Source: Loxodes magnus (Eukaryota > Ciliophora > Karyorelictea > Loxodida > Loxodidae). From it: 64,000 nucleotides of DNA. The notes under the pieces were generated by a model. The model worked only from the letters and a program-made list of their open reading frames with translations, searched no databases and had not been told where the DNA came from. Both the position numbers and the translations under genes were made by a program. Shown one piece after another: positions 1-15,021 of this stretch. How positions within the stretch are numbered: position 1 is the first letter of the stretch; each line of letters starts with the position of its first letter. Location of the stretch: the NCBI GenBank assembly GCA_946699065.1, contig CAMPDV010001073.1, positions 1-64,000 of the forward strand. Direction: 5' to 3'.

Positions 1-3000
1 GGGAAGTCATGGTTATACGTTGAGACTATGGGACGTAAAGACAGGTACCAGTAAGACAATGAGTGGTCACACTAGTTATGCATGATCTGTGGCTATATCC
101 AGTGATTCAGAGTTCATCGTATCGGCAAGTCATGGTTATACGTTGAGACTATGGGACGTCAAGACAGGTACCAGTAAGACAATGAGTGGTCACTCATGGT
201 CTGTAAATGCTGTGGCTATATCCAGTGATTCAGAGTTCATCGTATCGGGAAGTCATGGTTATACGTTGAGACTATGGGACGTCAAGACAGGTACCAGTAA
301 GACAATGAGTGGTCACACATGGTCTGTAAATGCTGTGGCTATATCCAGTGATTCAGAGTTCATCGTATCGGGAAGTCATGGTTATACGTTGAGACTATGG
401 GACGTCAAGACAGGTACCAGTAAGACAATGAGTGGTCACTCATGGTCTGTAAATGCTGTGGCTATATCCAGTGATTCAGAGTTCATCGTATCGGGAAGTC
501 ATGGTTATACGTTGAGACTATGGGACGTCAAGACAGGTACCAGTAAGACAATGAGTGGTCACACTAGTTCAATATATGCTGCAGCAATATCCAGTGATTC
601 AGAGTTCATCGTATCGGGAAGTCATGGTTATACGTTGAGACTATGGGACGTCAAGACAGGTACCAGTAAGACAATGAGTGGTCACACATGGTCTGTAAAT
701 GCTGTGGCTATATCCAGTGATTCAGAGTTCATCGTATCGGGAAGTCATGGTTATACGTTGAGACTATGGGACGTAAAGACAGGTACCAGTAAGACAATGA
801 GTGGTCACACTAGTTATGTATGATCTGTGGCTATATCCAGTGATTCAGAGTTCATCGTATCGGGAAGTCATGGTTATACGTTGAGACTATGGGACGTCAA
901 GACAGGTACCAGTAAGACAATGAGTGGTCACACATGGTCTGTAAATGCTGTGGCTATATCCAGTGATTCAGAGTTCATCGTATCGGGAAGTCATGGTTAT
1001 ACGTTGAGACTATGGGACGTCAAGACAGGTACCAGTAAGACAATGAGTGGTCACACTAGTTATGTATGATCTGTGGCTATATCCAGTGATTCAGAGTTCA
1101 TCGTATCGGGAAGTCATGGTTATACGTTGAGACTATGGGACGTCAAGACAGGTACCAGTAAGACAATGAGTGGTCACACATGGTCTGTAAATGCTGTGGC
1201 TATATCCAGTGATTCAGAGTTCATCGTATCGGGAAGTCATGGTTATACGTTGAGACTATGGGACGTCAAGACAGGTACCAGTAAGACAATGAGTGGTCAC
1301 ACATGGTCTGTAAATGCTGTGGCTATATCCAGTGATTCAGAGTTCATCGTATCGGGAAGTCATGGTTATACGTTGAGACTATGGGACGTCAAGACAGGTA
1401 CCAGTAAGACAATGAGTGGTCACACTTGTTGAGTATCATCTGTGGCTATATCCAGTGATTCAGAGTTCATCGTATCGGGAAGTTATAATTAGACGGTGAG
1501 ACTATGGGACGTCAAGACAGGTACCAGTAAGACAATGAGTGGTCACACATGGTCTGTAAATGCTGTGGCTATATCCAGTGATTCAGAGTTCATCGTATCG
1601 GCAAGTCATGGTTATACGTTGAGACTATGGGACGTCAAGACAGGTACCAGTAAGACAATGAGTGGTCACTCATGGTCTGTAAATGCTGTGGCTATATCCA
1701 GTGATTCAGAGTTCATCGTATCGGGAAGTCATGGTTATACGTTGAGACTATGGGACGTCAAGACAGGTACCAGTAAGACAATGAGTGGTCACACATGGTC
1801 TGTAAATGCTGTGGCTATATCCAGTGATTCAGAGTTCATCGTATCGGGAAGTTATGATTGTACGGTGAGACTATGGAACGTCAAGACAGGTACCTGTAAG
1901 ACCATGAGTGGTCACACAGATTATGTATTATCTGTGGCTATATCCAGTGATTCAGAGTTCATCGTATCGTGAAGTTATGATGAGACGGTGAGACTATGGA
2001 ATGTCAAGACAGGTACCTGTAAGACCATGAGTGGTCACACATGGTCTGTAAATGCTGTGGCTATATCCAGTGATTCAGAGTTCATCGTATCGGGAAGTCA
2101 TGGTTATACGGTGAGACTATGGGACGTCAAGACAGGTACCAGTAAGACAATGAGTGGTCACACTAGTTATGTATGATTTGTGGCTATATCCAGTGATTCA
2201 GAGTTCATCGTATCGGGAAGTGATGATTGTACGGTGAGACTATGGGACGTCAAGACAGGTACCAGTAAGACAATGAGTGGTCACACTAGTTATGTATGAT
2301 CTGTGGCTATAACCAGTGATTCAGAGTTCATCGTATCGGGAAGTATGATTCTACGGTGAGACTATGGGACGTCAAGACAGGTACCAGTAAGACAATGAGT
2401 TGTCACACATGGTCTGTAAATGCTGTGGCTATATCCAGTGATTCAGAGTTCATCGTATCGGGAAGTCATGGTTATACGTTGAGACTTTGGGACGTCAAGA
2501 CAGGTACCAGTAAGACAATGAGTGGTCACACTAGTTATGTATGATCTGTGGCTATAACCAGTGATTCAGAGTTCATCGTATCGGGAAGTTATGATTAGAC
2601 GGTGAGACTATGGGACGTCAAGACAGGTACCAGTAAGACAATGAGTGGTCACACATGGTCTGTAAATGCTGTGGCTATATCCAGTGATTCAGAGTTCATC
2701 GTATCGGGAAGTCATGGTTATACGTTGAGACTTTGGGACGTCAAGACAGGTACCAGTAAGACAATGAGTGGTCACACTAGTTCAATATATGCTGCAGCGA
2801 TATCCAGTGATTCAGAGTTCATCGTATCGGGAAGTCATGGTTATACGTTGAGACTATGGGACGTCAAGACAGGTACCAGTAAGACAATGAGTGGTCACAC
2901 ATGGTCTGTAAATGCTGTGGCTATATCCAGTGATTCAGAGTTCATCGTATCGGGAAGTCATGGTTATACGTTGAGACTATGGGACGTCAAGACAGGTACC

Positions 3001-4004
3001 AGTAAGACAATGAGTGGTCACACATGGTCTGTAAATGCTGTGGCTATATCCAGTGATTCAGAGTTCATCGTATCGGGAAGTTGAGATTCTACGGTGAGAC
3101 TATGGGACGTCAAGACAGGTACCTGTAAGACCATGAGTGGTCACACTTGTTGAGTATCATCTGTGGCTATATACAGTGATTCAGAGTTCATCGTATCGGG
3201 AAGTCATGGTTATACGTTGAGACTATGGGACGTCAAGACAGGTACCAGTAAGACAATGAGTGGTCACACATGGTCTGTAAATGCTGTGGCTATATCCAGT
3301 GATTCAGAGTTCATCGTATCGGGAAGTCATGGTTATACGTTGAGACTATGGGACGTCAAGACAGGTACCAGTAAGACAATGAGTGGTCACACATGGTCTG
3401 TAAATGCTGTGGCTATATCCAGTGATTCAGAGTTCATCGTATCGGGAAGTCATGGTTATACGTTGAGACTATGGGACGTAAAGACAGGTACCAGTAAGAC
3501 AATGAGTGGTCACACTAGTTATGCATGATCTGTGGCTATATCCAGTGATTCAGAGTTCATCGTATCGGCAAGTCATGGTTATACGTTGAGACTATGGGAC
3601 GTCAAGACAGGTACCAGTAAGACAATGAGTGGTCACTCATGGTCTGTAAATGCTGTGGCTATATCCAGTGATTCAGAGTTCATCGTATCGGGAAGTCATG
3701 GTTATACGTTGAGACTATGGGACGTCAAGACAGGTACCAGTAAGACAATGAGTGGTCACACTAGTTCAATATATGCTGCAGCAATATCCAGTGATTCAGA
3801 GTTCATCGTATCGGGAAGTCATGGTTATACGTTGAGACTATGGGACGTCAAGACAGGTACCAGTAAGACAATGAGTGGTCACACATGGTCTGTAAATGCT
3901 GTGGCTATATCCAGTGATTCAGAGTTCATCGTATCGGGAAGTCATGGTTATACGTTGAGACTATGGGACGTAAAGACAGGTACCAGTAAGACAATGAGTG
4001 GTCA

Positions 4005-6464
4005 CACTAGTTATGTATGATCTGTGGCTATATCCAGTGATTCAGAGTTCATCGTATCGGGAAGTCATGGTTATACGTTGAGACTATGGGACGTCAAGAC
4101 AGGTACCAGTAAGACAATGAGTGGTCACACATGGTCTGTAAATGCTGTGGCTATATCCAGTGATTCAGAGTTCATCGTATCGGGAAGTCATGGTTATACG
4201 TTGAGACTATGGGACGTCAAGACAGGTACCAGTAAGACAATGAGTGGTCACACATGGTCTGTAAATGCTGTGGCTATATCCAGTGATTCAGAGTTCATCG
4301 TATCGGGAAGTCATGGTTATACGTTGAGACTATGGGACGTCAAGACAGGTACCAGTAAGACAATGAGTGGTCACACATGGTCTGTAAATGCTGTGGCTAT
4401 ATCCAGTGATTCAGAGTTCATCGTATCGGGAAGTTATAATTAGACGGTGAGACTATGGGACGTCAAGACAGGTACCAGTAAGACAATGAGTGGTCACACA
4501 TGGTCTGTAAATGCTGTGGCTATATCCAGTGATTCAGAGTTCATCGTATCGGCAAGTCATGGTTATACGTTGAGACTATGGGACGTCAAGACAGGTACCA
4601 GTAAGACAATGAGTGGTCACTCATGGTCTGTAAATGCTGTGGCTATATCCAGTGATTCAGAGTTCATCGTATCGGGAAGTCATGGTTATACGTTGAGACT
4701 ATGGGACGTCAAGACAGGTACCAGTAAGACAATGAGTGGTCACACATGGTCTGTAAATGCTGTGGCTATATCCAGTGATTCAGAGTTCATCGTATCGGGA
4801 AGTCATGGTTATACGGTGAGACTATGGGACGTCAAGACAGGTACCTGTAAGACCATGAGTGGTCACACAGATTCTGTATGATCTGTGGCTATATCCAGTG
4901 ATTCAGAGTTCATCGTATCGGGAAGTTATGATTGTACGGTGAGACTATGGGACGTCAAGACAGGTACCAGTAAGACAATGAGTGGTCACACATGGTCTGT
5001 AAATGCTGTGGCTATATCCAGTGATTCAGAGTTCATCGTATCGGGAAGTCATGGTTATACGTTGAGACTATGGGACGTCAAGACAGGTACCAGTAAGACA
5101 ATGAGTGGTCACACATGGTCTGTAAATGCTGTGGCTATATCCAGTGATTCAGAGTTCATCGTATCGGGAAGTTATAATTAGACGGTGAGACTATGGGACG
5201 TCAAGACAGGTACCAGTAAGACAATGAGTGGTCACACTAGTTATGTATGATCTGTGGCTATATCCAGTGATTCAGAGTTCATCGTATCGGGAAGTCATGG
5301 TTATACGTTGAGACTATGGGACGTCAAGACAGGTACCAGTAAGACAATGAGTGGTCACACATGGTCTGTAAATGCTGTGGCTATATCCAGTGATTCAGAG
5401 TTCATCGTATCGGGAAGTCATGGTTATACGTTGAGACTATGGGACGTCAAGACAGGTACCAGTAAGACAATGAGTGGTCACACATGGTCTGTAAATGCTG
5501 TGGCTATATCCAGTGATTCAGAGTTCATCGTATCGGGAAGTCATGGTTATACGTTGAGACTATGGGACGTCAAGACAGGTACCAGTAAGACAATGAGTGG
5601 TCACACATGGTCTGTAAATGCTGTGGCTATATCCAGTGATTCAGAGTTCATCGTATCGGGAAGTTATAATTAGACGGTGAGACTATGGGACGTCAAGACA
5701 GGTACCAGTAAGACAATGAGTGGTCACACATGGTCTGTAAATGCTGTGGCTATATCCAGTGATTCAGAGTTCATCGTATCGGCAAGTCATGGTTATACGT
5801 TGAGACTATGGGACGTCAAGACAGGTACCAGTAAGACAATGAGTGGTCACTCATGGTCTGTAAATGCTGTGGCTATATCCAGTGATTCAGAGTTCATCGT
5901 ATCGGGAAGTCATGGTTATACGTTGAGACTATGGGACGTCAAGACAGGTACCAGTAAGACAATGAGTGGTCACACATGGTCTGTAAATGCTGTGGCTATA
6001 TCCAGTGATTCAGAGTTCATCGTATCGGGAAGTCATGGTTATACGGTGAGACTATGGGACGTCAAGACAGGTACCTGTAAGACCATGAGTGGTCACACAG
6101 ATTCTGTATGATCTGTGGCTATATCCAGTGATTCAGAGTTCATCGTATCGGGAAGTTATGATTGTACGGTGAGACTATGGGACGTCAAGACAGGTACCAG
6201 TAAGACAATGAGTGGTCACACATGGTCTGTAAATGCTGTGGCTATATCCAGTGATTCAGAGTTCATCGTATCGGGAAGTCATGGTTATACGTTGAGACTA
6301 TGGGACGTCAAGACAGGTACCAGTAAGACAATGAGTGGTCACACATGGTCTGTAAATGCTGTGGCTATATCCAGTGATTCAGAGTTCATCGTATCGGGAA
6401 GTTATAATTAGACGGTGAGACTATGGGACGTCAAGACAGGTACCAGTAAGACAATGAGTGGTCA
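4005..6464 (+). repeat. 1,230-bp tandem duplication (two copies of ten units)
   Basis: The stretch 4,005-5,234 repeats at 5,235-6,464 with an exact 10-unit period. The copies share a Tyr-Asn-stop TAG unit, the Ala13 variant (GCA), a C-type unit with Asp37-Ser38-Val-TGA, and a Tyr-Asp-Cys unit. The right edge is where copy 2 reads Trp37 in place of Ser37-Tyr38. I saw no differences between the copies by eye, which implies recent unequal exchange. Confidence 0.8.
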
Positions 6465-7341
6465 CACATGGTCTGTAAATGCTGTGGCTATATCCAGTGA
6501 TTCAGAGTTCATCGTATCGGGAAGTTATGATTAGACGGTGAGACTATGGAACGTCAAGACAGGTACCAGTAAGACAATGAGTGGTCACTCATGGTCTGTA
6601 AATGCTGTGGCTATATCCAGTGATTCAGAGTTCATCGTATCGGGAAGTCATGGTTATACGTTGAGACTATGGGACGTCAAGACAGGTACCAGTAAGACAA
6701 TGAGTGGTCACACATGGTCTGTAAATGCTGTGGCTATATCCAGTGATTCAGAGTTCATCGTATCGGGAAGTCATGGTTATACGGTGAGACTATGGGACGT
6801 CAAGACAGGTACCAGTAAGACAATGAGTGGTCACACATGGTCTGTATATACTGTGGCTATATCCAGTGATTCAGAGTTCATCGTATCGGGAAGTCATGGT
6901 TATACGTTGAGACTATGGGACGTCAAGACAGGTACCAGTAAGACAATGAGTGGTCACACATGGTCTGTAAATGCTGTGGCTATATCCAGTGATTCAGAGT
7001 TCATCGTATCGGGAAGTCATGGTTATACGTTGAGACTATGGGACGTCAAGACAGGTACCAGTAAGACAATGAGTGGTCACACTAGTTATGTATGATCTGT
7101 GGCTATAACCAGTGATTCAGAGTTCATCGTATCGGGAAGTTGAGATTCTACGGTGAGACTATGGGACGTCAAGACAGGTACCAGTAAGACAATGAGTGGT
7201 CACACATGGTCTGTAAATGCTGTGGCTATATCCAGTGATTCAGAGTTCATCGTATCGGGAAGTCATGGTTATACGTTGAGACTATGGGACGTCAAGACAG
7301 GTACCAGTAAGACAATGAGTGGTCACACTAGTTATGTATGA

Positions 7342-8202
7342 TCTGTGGCTATAACCAGTGATTCAGAGTTCATCGTATCGGGAAGTCATGGTTATACGTT
7401 GAGACTATGGGACGTCAAGACAGGTACCAGTAAGACAATGAGTGGTCACACATGGTCTGTAAATGCTGTGGCTATATCCAGTGATTCAGAGTTCATCGTA
7501 TCGGGAAGTCATGGTTATACGTTGAGACTATGGGACGTCAAGACAGGTACCAGTAAGACAATGAGTGGTCACACATGGTCTGTAAATGCTGTGGCTATAT
7601 CCAGTGATTCAGAGTTCATCGTATCGGGAAGTGATGATTCTACGGTGAGACTATGGAACGTCAAGACAGGTACCAGTAAGACAATGAGTGGTCACACATG
7701 GTCTGTAAATGCTGTGGCTATATCCAGTGATTCAGAGTTCATCGTATCGGGAAGTCATGGTTATACGTTGAGACTATGGGACGTCAAGACAGGTACCAGT
7801 AAGACAATGAGTGGTCACTCATGGTCTGTAAATGCTGTGGCTATATCCAGTGATTCAGAGTTCATCGTATCGGGAAGTCATGGTTATACGTTGAGACTAT
7901 GGGACGTCAAGACAGGTACCAGTAAGACAATGAGTGGTCACACTAGTTCAATATATGCTGCAGCAATATCCAGTGATTCAGAGTTCATCGTATCGGGAAG
8001 TCATGGTTATACGTTGAGACTATGGGACGTCAAGACAGGTACCAGTAAGACAATGAGTGGTCACACATGGTCTGTAAATGCTGTGGCTATATCCAGTGAT
8101 TCAGAGTTCATCGTATCGGGAAGTCATGGTTATACGTTGAGACTATGGGACGTAAAGACAGGTACCAGTAAGACAATGAGTGGTCACACTAGTTATGTAT
8201 GA
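7342..8202 (+). pseudogene. WD40 open block, exactly seven blades, S-type
   Basis: Stop-to-stop open frame of 861 bp, exactly 7 x 123, between two TGA codons at codon 40. Six blades are His-Gly-Tyr at 15-17 and lack Asp16; one is Asp-Asp-Ser with Asn23. One inter-blade segment is the Ser-Ser-Ile-Tyr-Ala-Ala form. Seven blades would suit one propeller, but nothing marks a start and both flanks continue the array directly, so the length may be chance. I treat it as a fragment of a broken repeat gene. Confidence 0.5.
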
Positions 8203-8940
8203 TCTGTGGCTATATCCAGTGATTCAGAGTTCATCGTATCGGGAAGTCATGGTTATACGTTGAGACTATGGGACGTCAAGACAGGTACCAGTAAGACAAT
8301 GAGTGGTCACACATGGTCTGTAAATGCTGTGGCTATATCCAGTGATTCAGAGTTCATCGTATCGGGAAGTCATGGTTATACGTTGAGACTATGGGACGTC
8401 AAGACAGGTACCAGTAAGACAATGAGTGGTCACACATGGTCTGTAAATGCTGTGGCTATATCCAGTGATTCAGAGTTCATCGTATCGGGAAGTCATGGTT
8501 ATACGTTGAGACTATGGGACGTCAAGACAGGTACCAGTAAGACAATGAGTGGTCACACTAGTTATGTATGATCTGTGGCTATATCCAGTGATTCAGAGTT
8601 CATCGTATCGGGAAGTCATGGTTATACGTTGAGACTATGGGACGTCAAGACAGGTACCAGTAAGACAATGAGTGGTCACACTAGTTATGTATGATCTGTG
8701 GCTATAACCAGTGATTCAGAGTTCATCGTATCGGGAAGTTGAGATTCTACGGTGAGACTATGGGACGTCAAGACAGGTACCAGTAAGACAATGAGTGGTC
8801 ACACATGGTCTGTAAATGCTGTGGCTATATCCAGTGATTCAGAGTTCATCGTATCGGGAAGTCATGGTTATACGTTGAGACTATGGGACGTCAAGACAGG
8901 TACCAGTAAGACAATGAGTGGTCACACTAGTTATGTATGA

Positions 8941-10416
8941 TCTGTGGCTATAACCAGTGATTCAGAGTTCATCGTATCGGGAAGTCATGGTTATACGTTG
9001 AGACTATGGGACGTCAAGACAGGTACCAGTAAGACAATGAGTGGTCACACATGGTCTGTAAATGCTGTGGCTATATCCAGTGATTCAGAGTTCATCGTAT
9101 CGGGAAGTCATGGTTATACGTTGAGACTATGGGACGTCAAGACAGGTACCAGTAAGACAATGAGTGGTCACACATGGTCTGTAAATGCTGTGGCTATATA
9201 CAGTGATTCAGAGTTCATCGTATCGGGAAGTCATGGTTATACTTTGAGACTATGGGACGTCAAGACAGGTACCAGTAAGACAATGAGTGGTCACACATGG
9301 TCTGTAAATGCTGTGGCTATATCCAGTGATTCAGAGTTCATCGTATCGGGAAGTCATGGTTATACGTTGAGACTATGGGACGTCAAGACAGGTACCAGTA
9401 AGACAATGAGTGGTCACACATGGTCTGTAAATGCTGTGGCTATATCCAGTGATTCAGAGTTCATCGTATCGGGAAGTCATGGTTATACGTTGAGACTATG
9501 GGACGTCAAGACAGGTACCAGTAAGACAATGAGTGGTCACACATGGTCTGTAAATGCTGTGGCTATATCCAGTGATTCAGAGTTCATCGTATCGGGAAGT
9601 CATGGTTATACGTTGAGACTATGGGACGTCAAGACAGGTACCAGTAAGACAATGAGTGGTCACACATGGTCTGTATATACTGTGGCTATATCCAGTGATT
9701 CAGAGTTCATCGTATCGGGAAGTAGAGATTCTACGGTGAGACTATGGGACGTCAAGACAGGTACCAGTAAGACAATGAGTGGTCACACATGGTCTGTAAA
9801 TGCTGTGGCTATATCCAGTGATTCAGAGTTCATCGTATCGGGAAGTCATGGTTATACGTTGAGACTATGGGACGTCAAGACAGGTACCAGTAAGACAATG
9901 AGTGGTCACACATGGTCTGTATATACTGTGGCTATATCCAGTGATTCAGAGTTCATCGTATCGGGAAGTAGAGATTCTACGGTGAGACTATGGGACGTCA
10001 AGACAGGTACCAGTAAGACAATGAGTGGTCACACATGGTCTGTAAATGCTGTGGCTATATCCAGTGATTCAGAGTTCATCGTATCGGGAAGTCATGGTTA
10101 TACGTTGAGACTATGGGACGTCAAGACAGGTACCAGTAAGACAATGAGTGGTCACACATGGTCTGTATATACTGTGGCTATATCCAGTGATTCAGAGTTC
10201 ATCGTATCGGGAAGTCATGGTTATACGTTGAGACTATGGGACGTCAAGACAGGTACCAGTAAGACAATGAGTGGTCACACATGGTCTGTAAATGCTGTGG
10301 CTATATCCAGTGATTCAGAGTTCATCGTATCGGGAAGTAGAGATTCTACGGTGAGACTATGGGACGTCAAGACAGGTACCAGTAAGACAATGAGTGGTCA
10401 CACTAGTTATGTATGA
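8941..10416 (+). pseudogene. WD40 open block, twelve S-type blades
   Basis: A 1,476-bp open frame (exactly 12 units) between codon-40 TGA stops; it is the longest in the S-type region. Nine blades have His-Gly-Tyr at 15-17 and three have Arg-Asp-Ser, the latter keeping Asp16. Most inter-blade segments are Trp-Ser-Val-Asn-Ala, with three Trp-Ser-Val-Tyr-Thr. One blade has Tyr4 in place of Ser4 and a TTG at codon 19 preceded by ACT, a marker also seen near 12.56 and 17.11 kb. There is no ATG start; the apparent start is the V1 GTG. It is probably a fragment of a formerly longer repeat frame. Confidence 0.5.
9067..9189 (+). repeat. Representative S-type WD40 unit (Asp16 lost)
   Basis: A 123-bp unit with His15-Gly16-Tyr17, Leu19, Asp23 and Ser29 (AGT) with ACA at Thr31, then Trp37-Ser38 and Asn40-Ala41. 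Compared with C-type units, the Asp16 codon GAT has become GGT. That position normally supplies the Asp of the WD40 Trp-Ser/Thr-His-Asp hydrogen-bond network, so the blade may be less stable or relaxed in function. The linked changes at codons 15-17, 19, 23, 29, 31, 37 and 40 mark a distinct subfamily rather than random drift. Confidence 0.88.
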
Positions 10417-10472
10417 TCTGTGGCTATAACCAGTGATTCAGAGTTCATCGTATCGGGAAGTATGATTCTACG

Positions 10473-11645
10473 GTGAGACTATGGGACGTCAAGACAGGTA
10501 CCAGTAAGACAATGAGTTGTCACACATGGTCTGTAAATGCTGTGGCTATATCCAGTGATTCAGAGTTCATCGTATCGGGAAGTCATGGTTATACGTTGAG
10601 ACTTTGGGACGTCAAGACAGGTACCAGTAAGACAATGAGTGGTCACACTAGTTCAATATATGCTGCAGCGATATCCAGTGATTCAGAGTTCATCGTATCG
10701 GGAAGTCATGGTTATACGTTGAGACTATGGGACGTCAAGACAGGTACCAGTAAGACAATGAGTGGTCACACATGGTCTGTAAATGCTGTGGCTATATCCA
10801 GTGATTCAGAGTTCATCGTATCGGGAAGTCATGGTTATACGTTGAGACTATGGGACGTCAAGACAGGTACCAGTAAGACAATGAGTGGTCACACATGGTC
10901 TGTAAATGCTGTGGCTATATCCAGTGATTCAGAGTTCATCGTATCGGGAAGTGATGATTATACGGTGAGACTATGGAACGTCAAGACAGGTACCAGTAAG
11001 ACAATGAGTGGTCACACATGGTCTGTAAATGCTGTGGCTATATCCAGTGATTCAGAGTTCATCGTATCGGGAAGTCATGGTTATACGTTGAGACTATGGG
11101 ACGTCAAGACAGGTACCAGTAAGACAATGAGTGGTCACACTAGTTCAATATATGCTGCAGCAATATCCAGTGATTCAGAATTCATCGTATCGGGAAGTCA
11201 TGGTTATACGTTGAGACTATGGGACGTCAAGACAGGTACCAGTAAGACAATGAGTGGTCACACATGGTCTGTAAATGCTGTGGCTATATCCAGTGATTCA
11301 GAGTTCATCGTATCGGGAAGTCATGGTTATACGTTGAGACTATGGGACGTCAAGACAGGTACCAGTAAGACAATGAGTGGTCACACATGGTCTGTAAATG
11401 CTGTGGCTATATCCAGTGATTCAGAGTTCATCGTATCGGGAAGTGATGATAAGACGGTGAGACTATGGGACGTCAAGACAGGTACCAGTAAGACAATGAG
11501 TGGTCACACTAGTTCAATATATGCTGCAGCTATATCCAGTGATTCAGAGTTCATCGTATCGGGAAGTGATGATTATACGGTGAGACTATGGGACGTCAAG
11601 ACAGGTACCTGTAAGACCATGAGTGGTCACACAGATTCTGTATGA
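10473..11645 (+). pseudogene. WD40 open block after a 1-bp deletion, mixed blades
   Basis: It opens in a new frame created by the 1-bp deletion near 10,461 and ends at a codon-40 TGA (390 codons, about 9.5 blades). The first segment has Cys34-His35 instead of Gly-His. It contains two Ser-Ser-Ile-Tyr-Ala-Ala connectors, one with GCG and one with GCA at codon 2, Asp-Asp-Tyr and Asp-Asp-Lys blades among His-Gly-Tyr ones, and a rare synonymous GAA at Glu8 near 11,180. A near copy lies at 15022-16194. No start is recognisable. Confidence 0.48.
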
Positions 11646-14600
11646 TCTGTGGCTATATCCAGTGATTCAGAGTTCATCGTATCGGGAAGTGATGATTGTA
11701 CGGTGAGACTATGGAACGTCAAGACAGGTACCTGTAAGACCATGAGTGGTCACACATGGTCTGTAAATGCTGTGGCTATATCCAGTGATTCAGAGTTCAT
11801 CGTATCGGGAAGTCATGGTTATACGTTGAGACTATGGGACGTCAAGACAGGTACCAGTAAGACAATGAGTGGTCACACTAGTTATGTATGATCTGTGGCT
11901 ATATCCAGTGATTCAGAGTTCATCGTATCGGGAAGTCATGGTTATACGTTGAGACTATGGGACGTCAAGACAGGTACCAGTAAGACAATGAGTGGTCACA
12001 CTAGTTATGTATGATCTGTGGCTATAACCAGTGATTCAGAGTTCATCGTATCGGGAAGTTGAGATTCTACGGTGAGACTATGGGACGTCAAGACAGGTAC
12101 CAGTAAGACAATGAGTGGTCACACATGGTCTGTAAATGCTGTGGCTATATCCAGTGATTCAGAGTTCATCGTATCGGGAAGTCATGGTTATACGTTGAGA
12201 CTATGGGACGTCAAGACAGGTACCAGTAAGACAATGAGTGGTCACACTAGTTATGTATGATCTGTGGCTATAACCAGTGATTCAGAGTTCATCGTATCGG
12301 GAAGTCATGGTTATACGTTGAGACTATGGGACGTCAAGACAGGTACCAGTAAGACAATGAGTGGTCACACATGGTCTGTAAATGCTGTGGCTATATCCAG
12401 TGATTCAGAGTTCATCGTATCGGGAAGTCATGGTTATACGTTGAGACTATGGGACGTCAAGACAGGTACCAGTAAGACAATGAGTGGTCACACATGGTCT
12501 GTAAATGCTGTGGCTATATACAGTGATTCAGAGTTCATCGTATCGGGAAGTCATGGTTATACTTTGAGACTATGGGACGTCAAGACAGGTACCAGTAAGA
12601 CAATGAGTGGTCACACATGGTCTGTAAATGCTGTGGCTATATCCAGTGATTCAGAGTTCATCGTATCGGGAAGTCATGGTTATACGTTGAGACTATGGGA
12701 CGTCAAGACAGGTACCAGTAAGACAATGAGTGGTCACACATGGTCTGTAAATGCTGTGGCTATATCCAGTGATTCAGAGTTCATCGTATCGGGAAGTCAT
12801 GGTTATACGTTGAGACTATGGGACGTCAAGACAGGTACCAGTAAGACAATGAGTGGTCACACATGGTCTGTAAATGCTGTGGCTATATCCAGTGATTCAG
12901 AGTTCATCGTATCGGGAAGTTATAATTAGACGGTGAGACTATGGGACGTCAAGACAGGTACCAGTAAGACAATGAGTGGTCACACATGGTCTGTAAATGC
13001 TGTGGCTATATCCAGTGATTCAGAGTTCATCGTATCGGGAAGTCATGGTTATACGTTGAGACTATGGGACGTCAAGACAGGTACCAGTAAGACAATGAGT
13101 GGTCACACATGGTCTGTATATACTGTGGCTATATCCAGTGATTCAGAGTTCATCGTATCGGGAAGTCATGGTTATACGTTGAGACTATGGGACGTCAAGA
13201 CAGGTACCAGTAAGACAATGAGTGGTCACACATGGTCTGTAAATGCTGTGGCTATATCCAGTGATTCAGAGTTCATCGTATCGGGAAGTAGAGATTCTAC
13301 GGTGAGACTATGGGACGTCAAGACAGGTACCAGTAAGACAATGAGTGGTCACACTAGTTATGTATGATCTGTGGCTATAACCAGTGATTCAGAGTTCATC
13401 GTATCGGGAAGTATGATTCTACGGTGAGACTATGGGACGTCAAGACAGGTACCAGTAAGACAATGAGTTGTCACACATGGTCTGTAAATGCTGTGGCTAT
13501 ATCCAGTGATTCAGAGTTCATCGTATCGGGAAGTCATGGTTATACGTTGAGACTTTGGGACGTCAAGACAGGTACCAGTAAGACAATGAGTGGTCACACT
13601 AGTTCAATATATGCTGCAGCGATATCCAGTGATTCAGAGTTCATCGTATCGGGAAGTCATGGTTATACGTTGAGACTATGGGACGTCAAGACAGGTACCA
13701 GTAAGACAATGAGTGGTCACACATGGTCTGTAAATGCTGTGGCTATATCCAGTGATTCAGAGTTCATCGTATCGGGAAGTCATGGTTATACGTTGAGACT
13801 ATGGGACGTCAAGACAGGTACCAGTAAGACAATGAGTGGTCACACATGGTCTGTAAATGCTGTGGCTATATCCAGTGATTCAGAGTTCATCGTATCGGGA
13901 AGTAGAGATAAGACGGTGAGACTATGGAACGTCAAGACAGGTACCTGTAAGACCATGAGTGGTCACACAGATTCTGTATATACTGTGGCTATATCCAGTG
14001 ATTCAGAGTTCATCGTATCGGGAAGTGATGATAAGACGGTGAGACTATGGGACGTCAAGACAGGTACCAGTAAGACAATGAGTGGTCACACATGGTCTGT
14101 AAATGCTGTGGCTATATCCAGTGATTCAGAGTTCATCGTATCGGGAAGTTATAATTAGACGGTGAGACTATGGGACGTCAAGACAGGTACCAGTAAGACA
14201 ATGAGTGGTCACACATGGTCTGTAAATGCTGTGGCTATATCCAGTGATTCAGAGTTCATCGTATCGGGAAGTCATGGTTATACGTTGAGACTATGGGACG
14301 TCAAGACAGGTACCAGTAAGACAATGAGTGGTCACACATGGTCTGTAAATGCTGTGGCTATATACAGTGATTCAGAGTTCATGGTATCGGGAAGTTGAGA
14401 TTCTACGGTGAGACTATGGGACGTCAAGACAGGTACCAGTAAGACAATGAGTGGTCACACTAGTTCAATATATGCTGCAGCTATATCCAGTGATTCAGAG
14501 TTCATCGTATCGGGAAGTGATGATTATACGGTGAGACTATGGGACGTCAAGACAGGTACCTGTAAGACCATGAGTGGTCACACAGATTCTGTATGATCTG

Positions 14601-15021
14601 TGGCTATATCCAGTGATTCAGAGTTCATCGTATCGGGAAGTGATGATTGTACGGTGAGACTATGGAACGTCAAGACAGGTACCTGTAAGACCATGAGTGG
14701 TCACACATGGTCTGTAAATGCTGTGGCTATATCCAGTGATTCAGAGTTCATCGTATCGGGAAGTCATGGTTATACGTTGAGACTATGGGACGTCAAGACA
14801 GGTACCAGTAAGACAATGAGTGGTCACACTAGTTATGTATGATCTGTGGCTATATCCAGTGATTCAGAGTTCATCGTATCGGGAAGTCATGGTTATACGT
14901 TGAGACTATGGGACGTCAAGACAGGTACCAGTAAGACAATGAGTGGTCACACTAGTTATGTATGATCTGTGGCTATAACCAGTGATTCAGAGTTCATCGT
15001 ATCGGGAAGTATGATTCTACG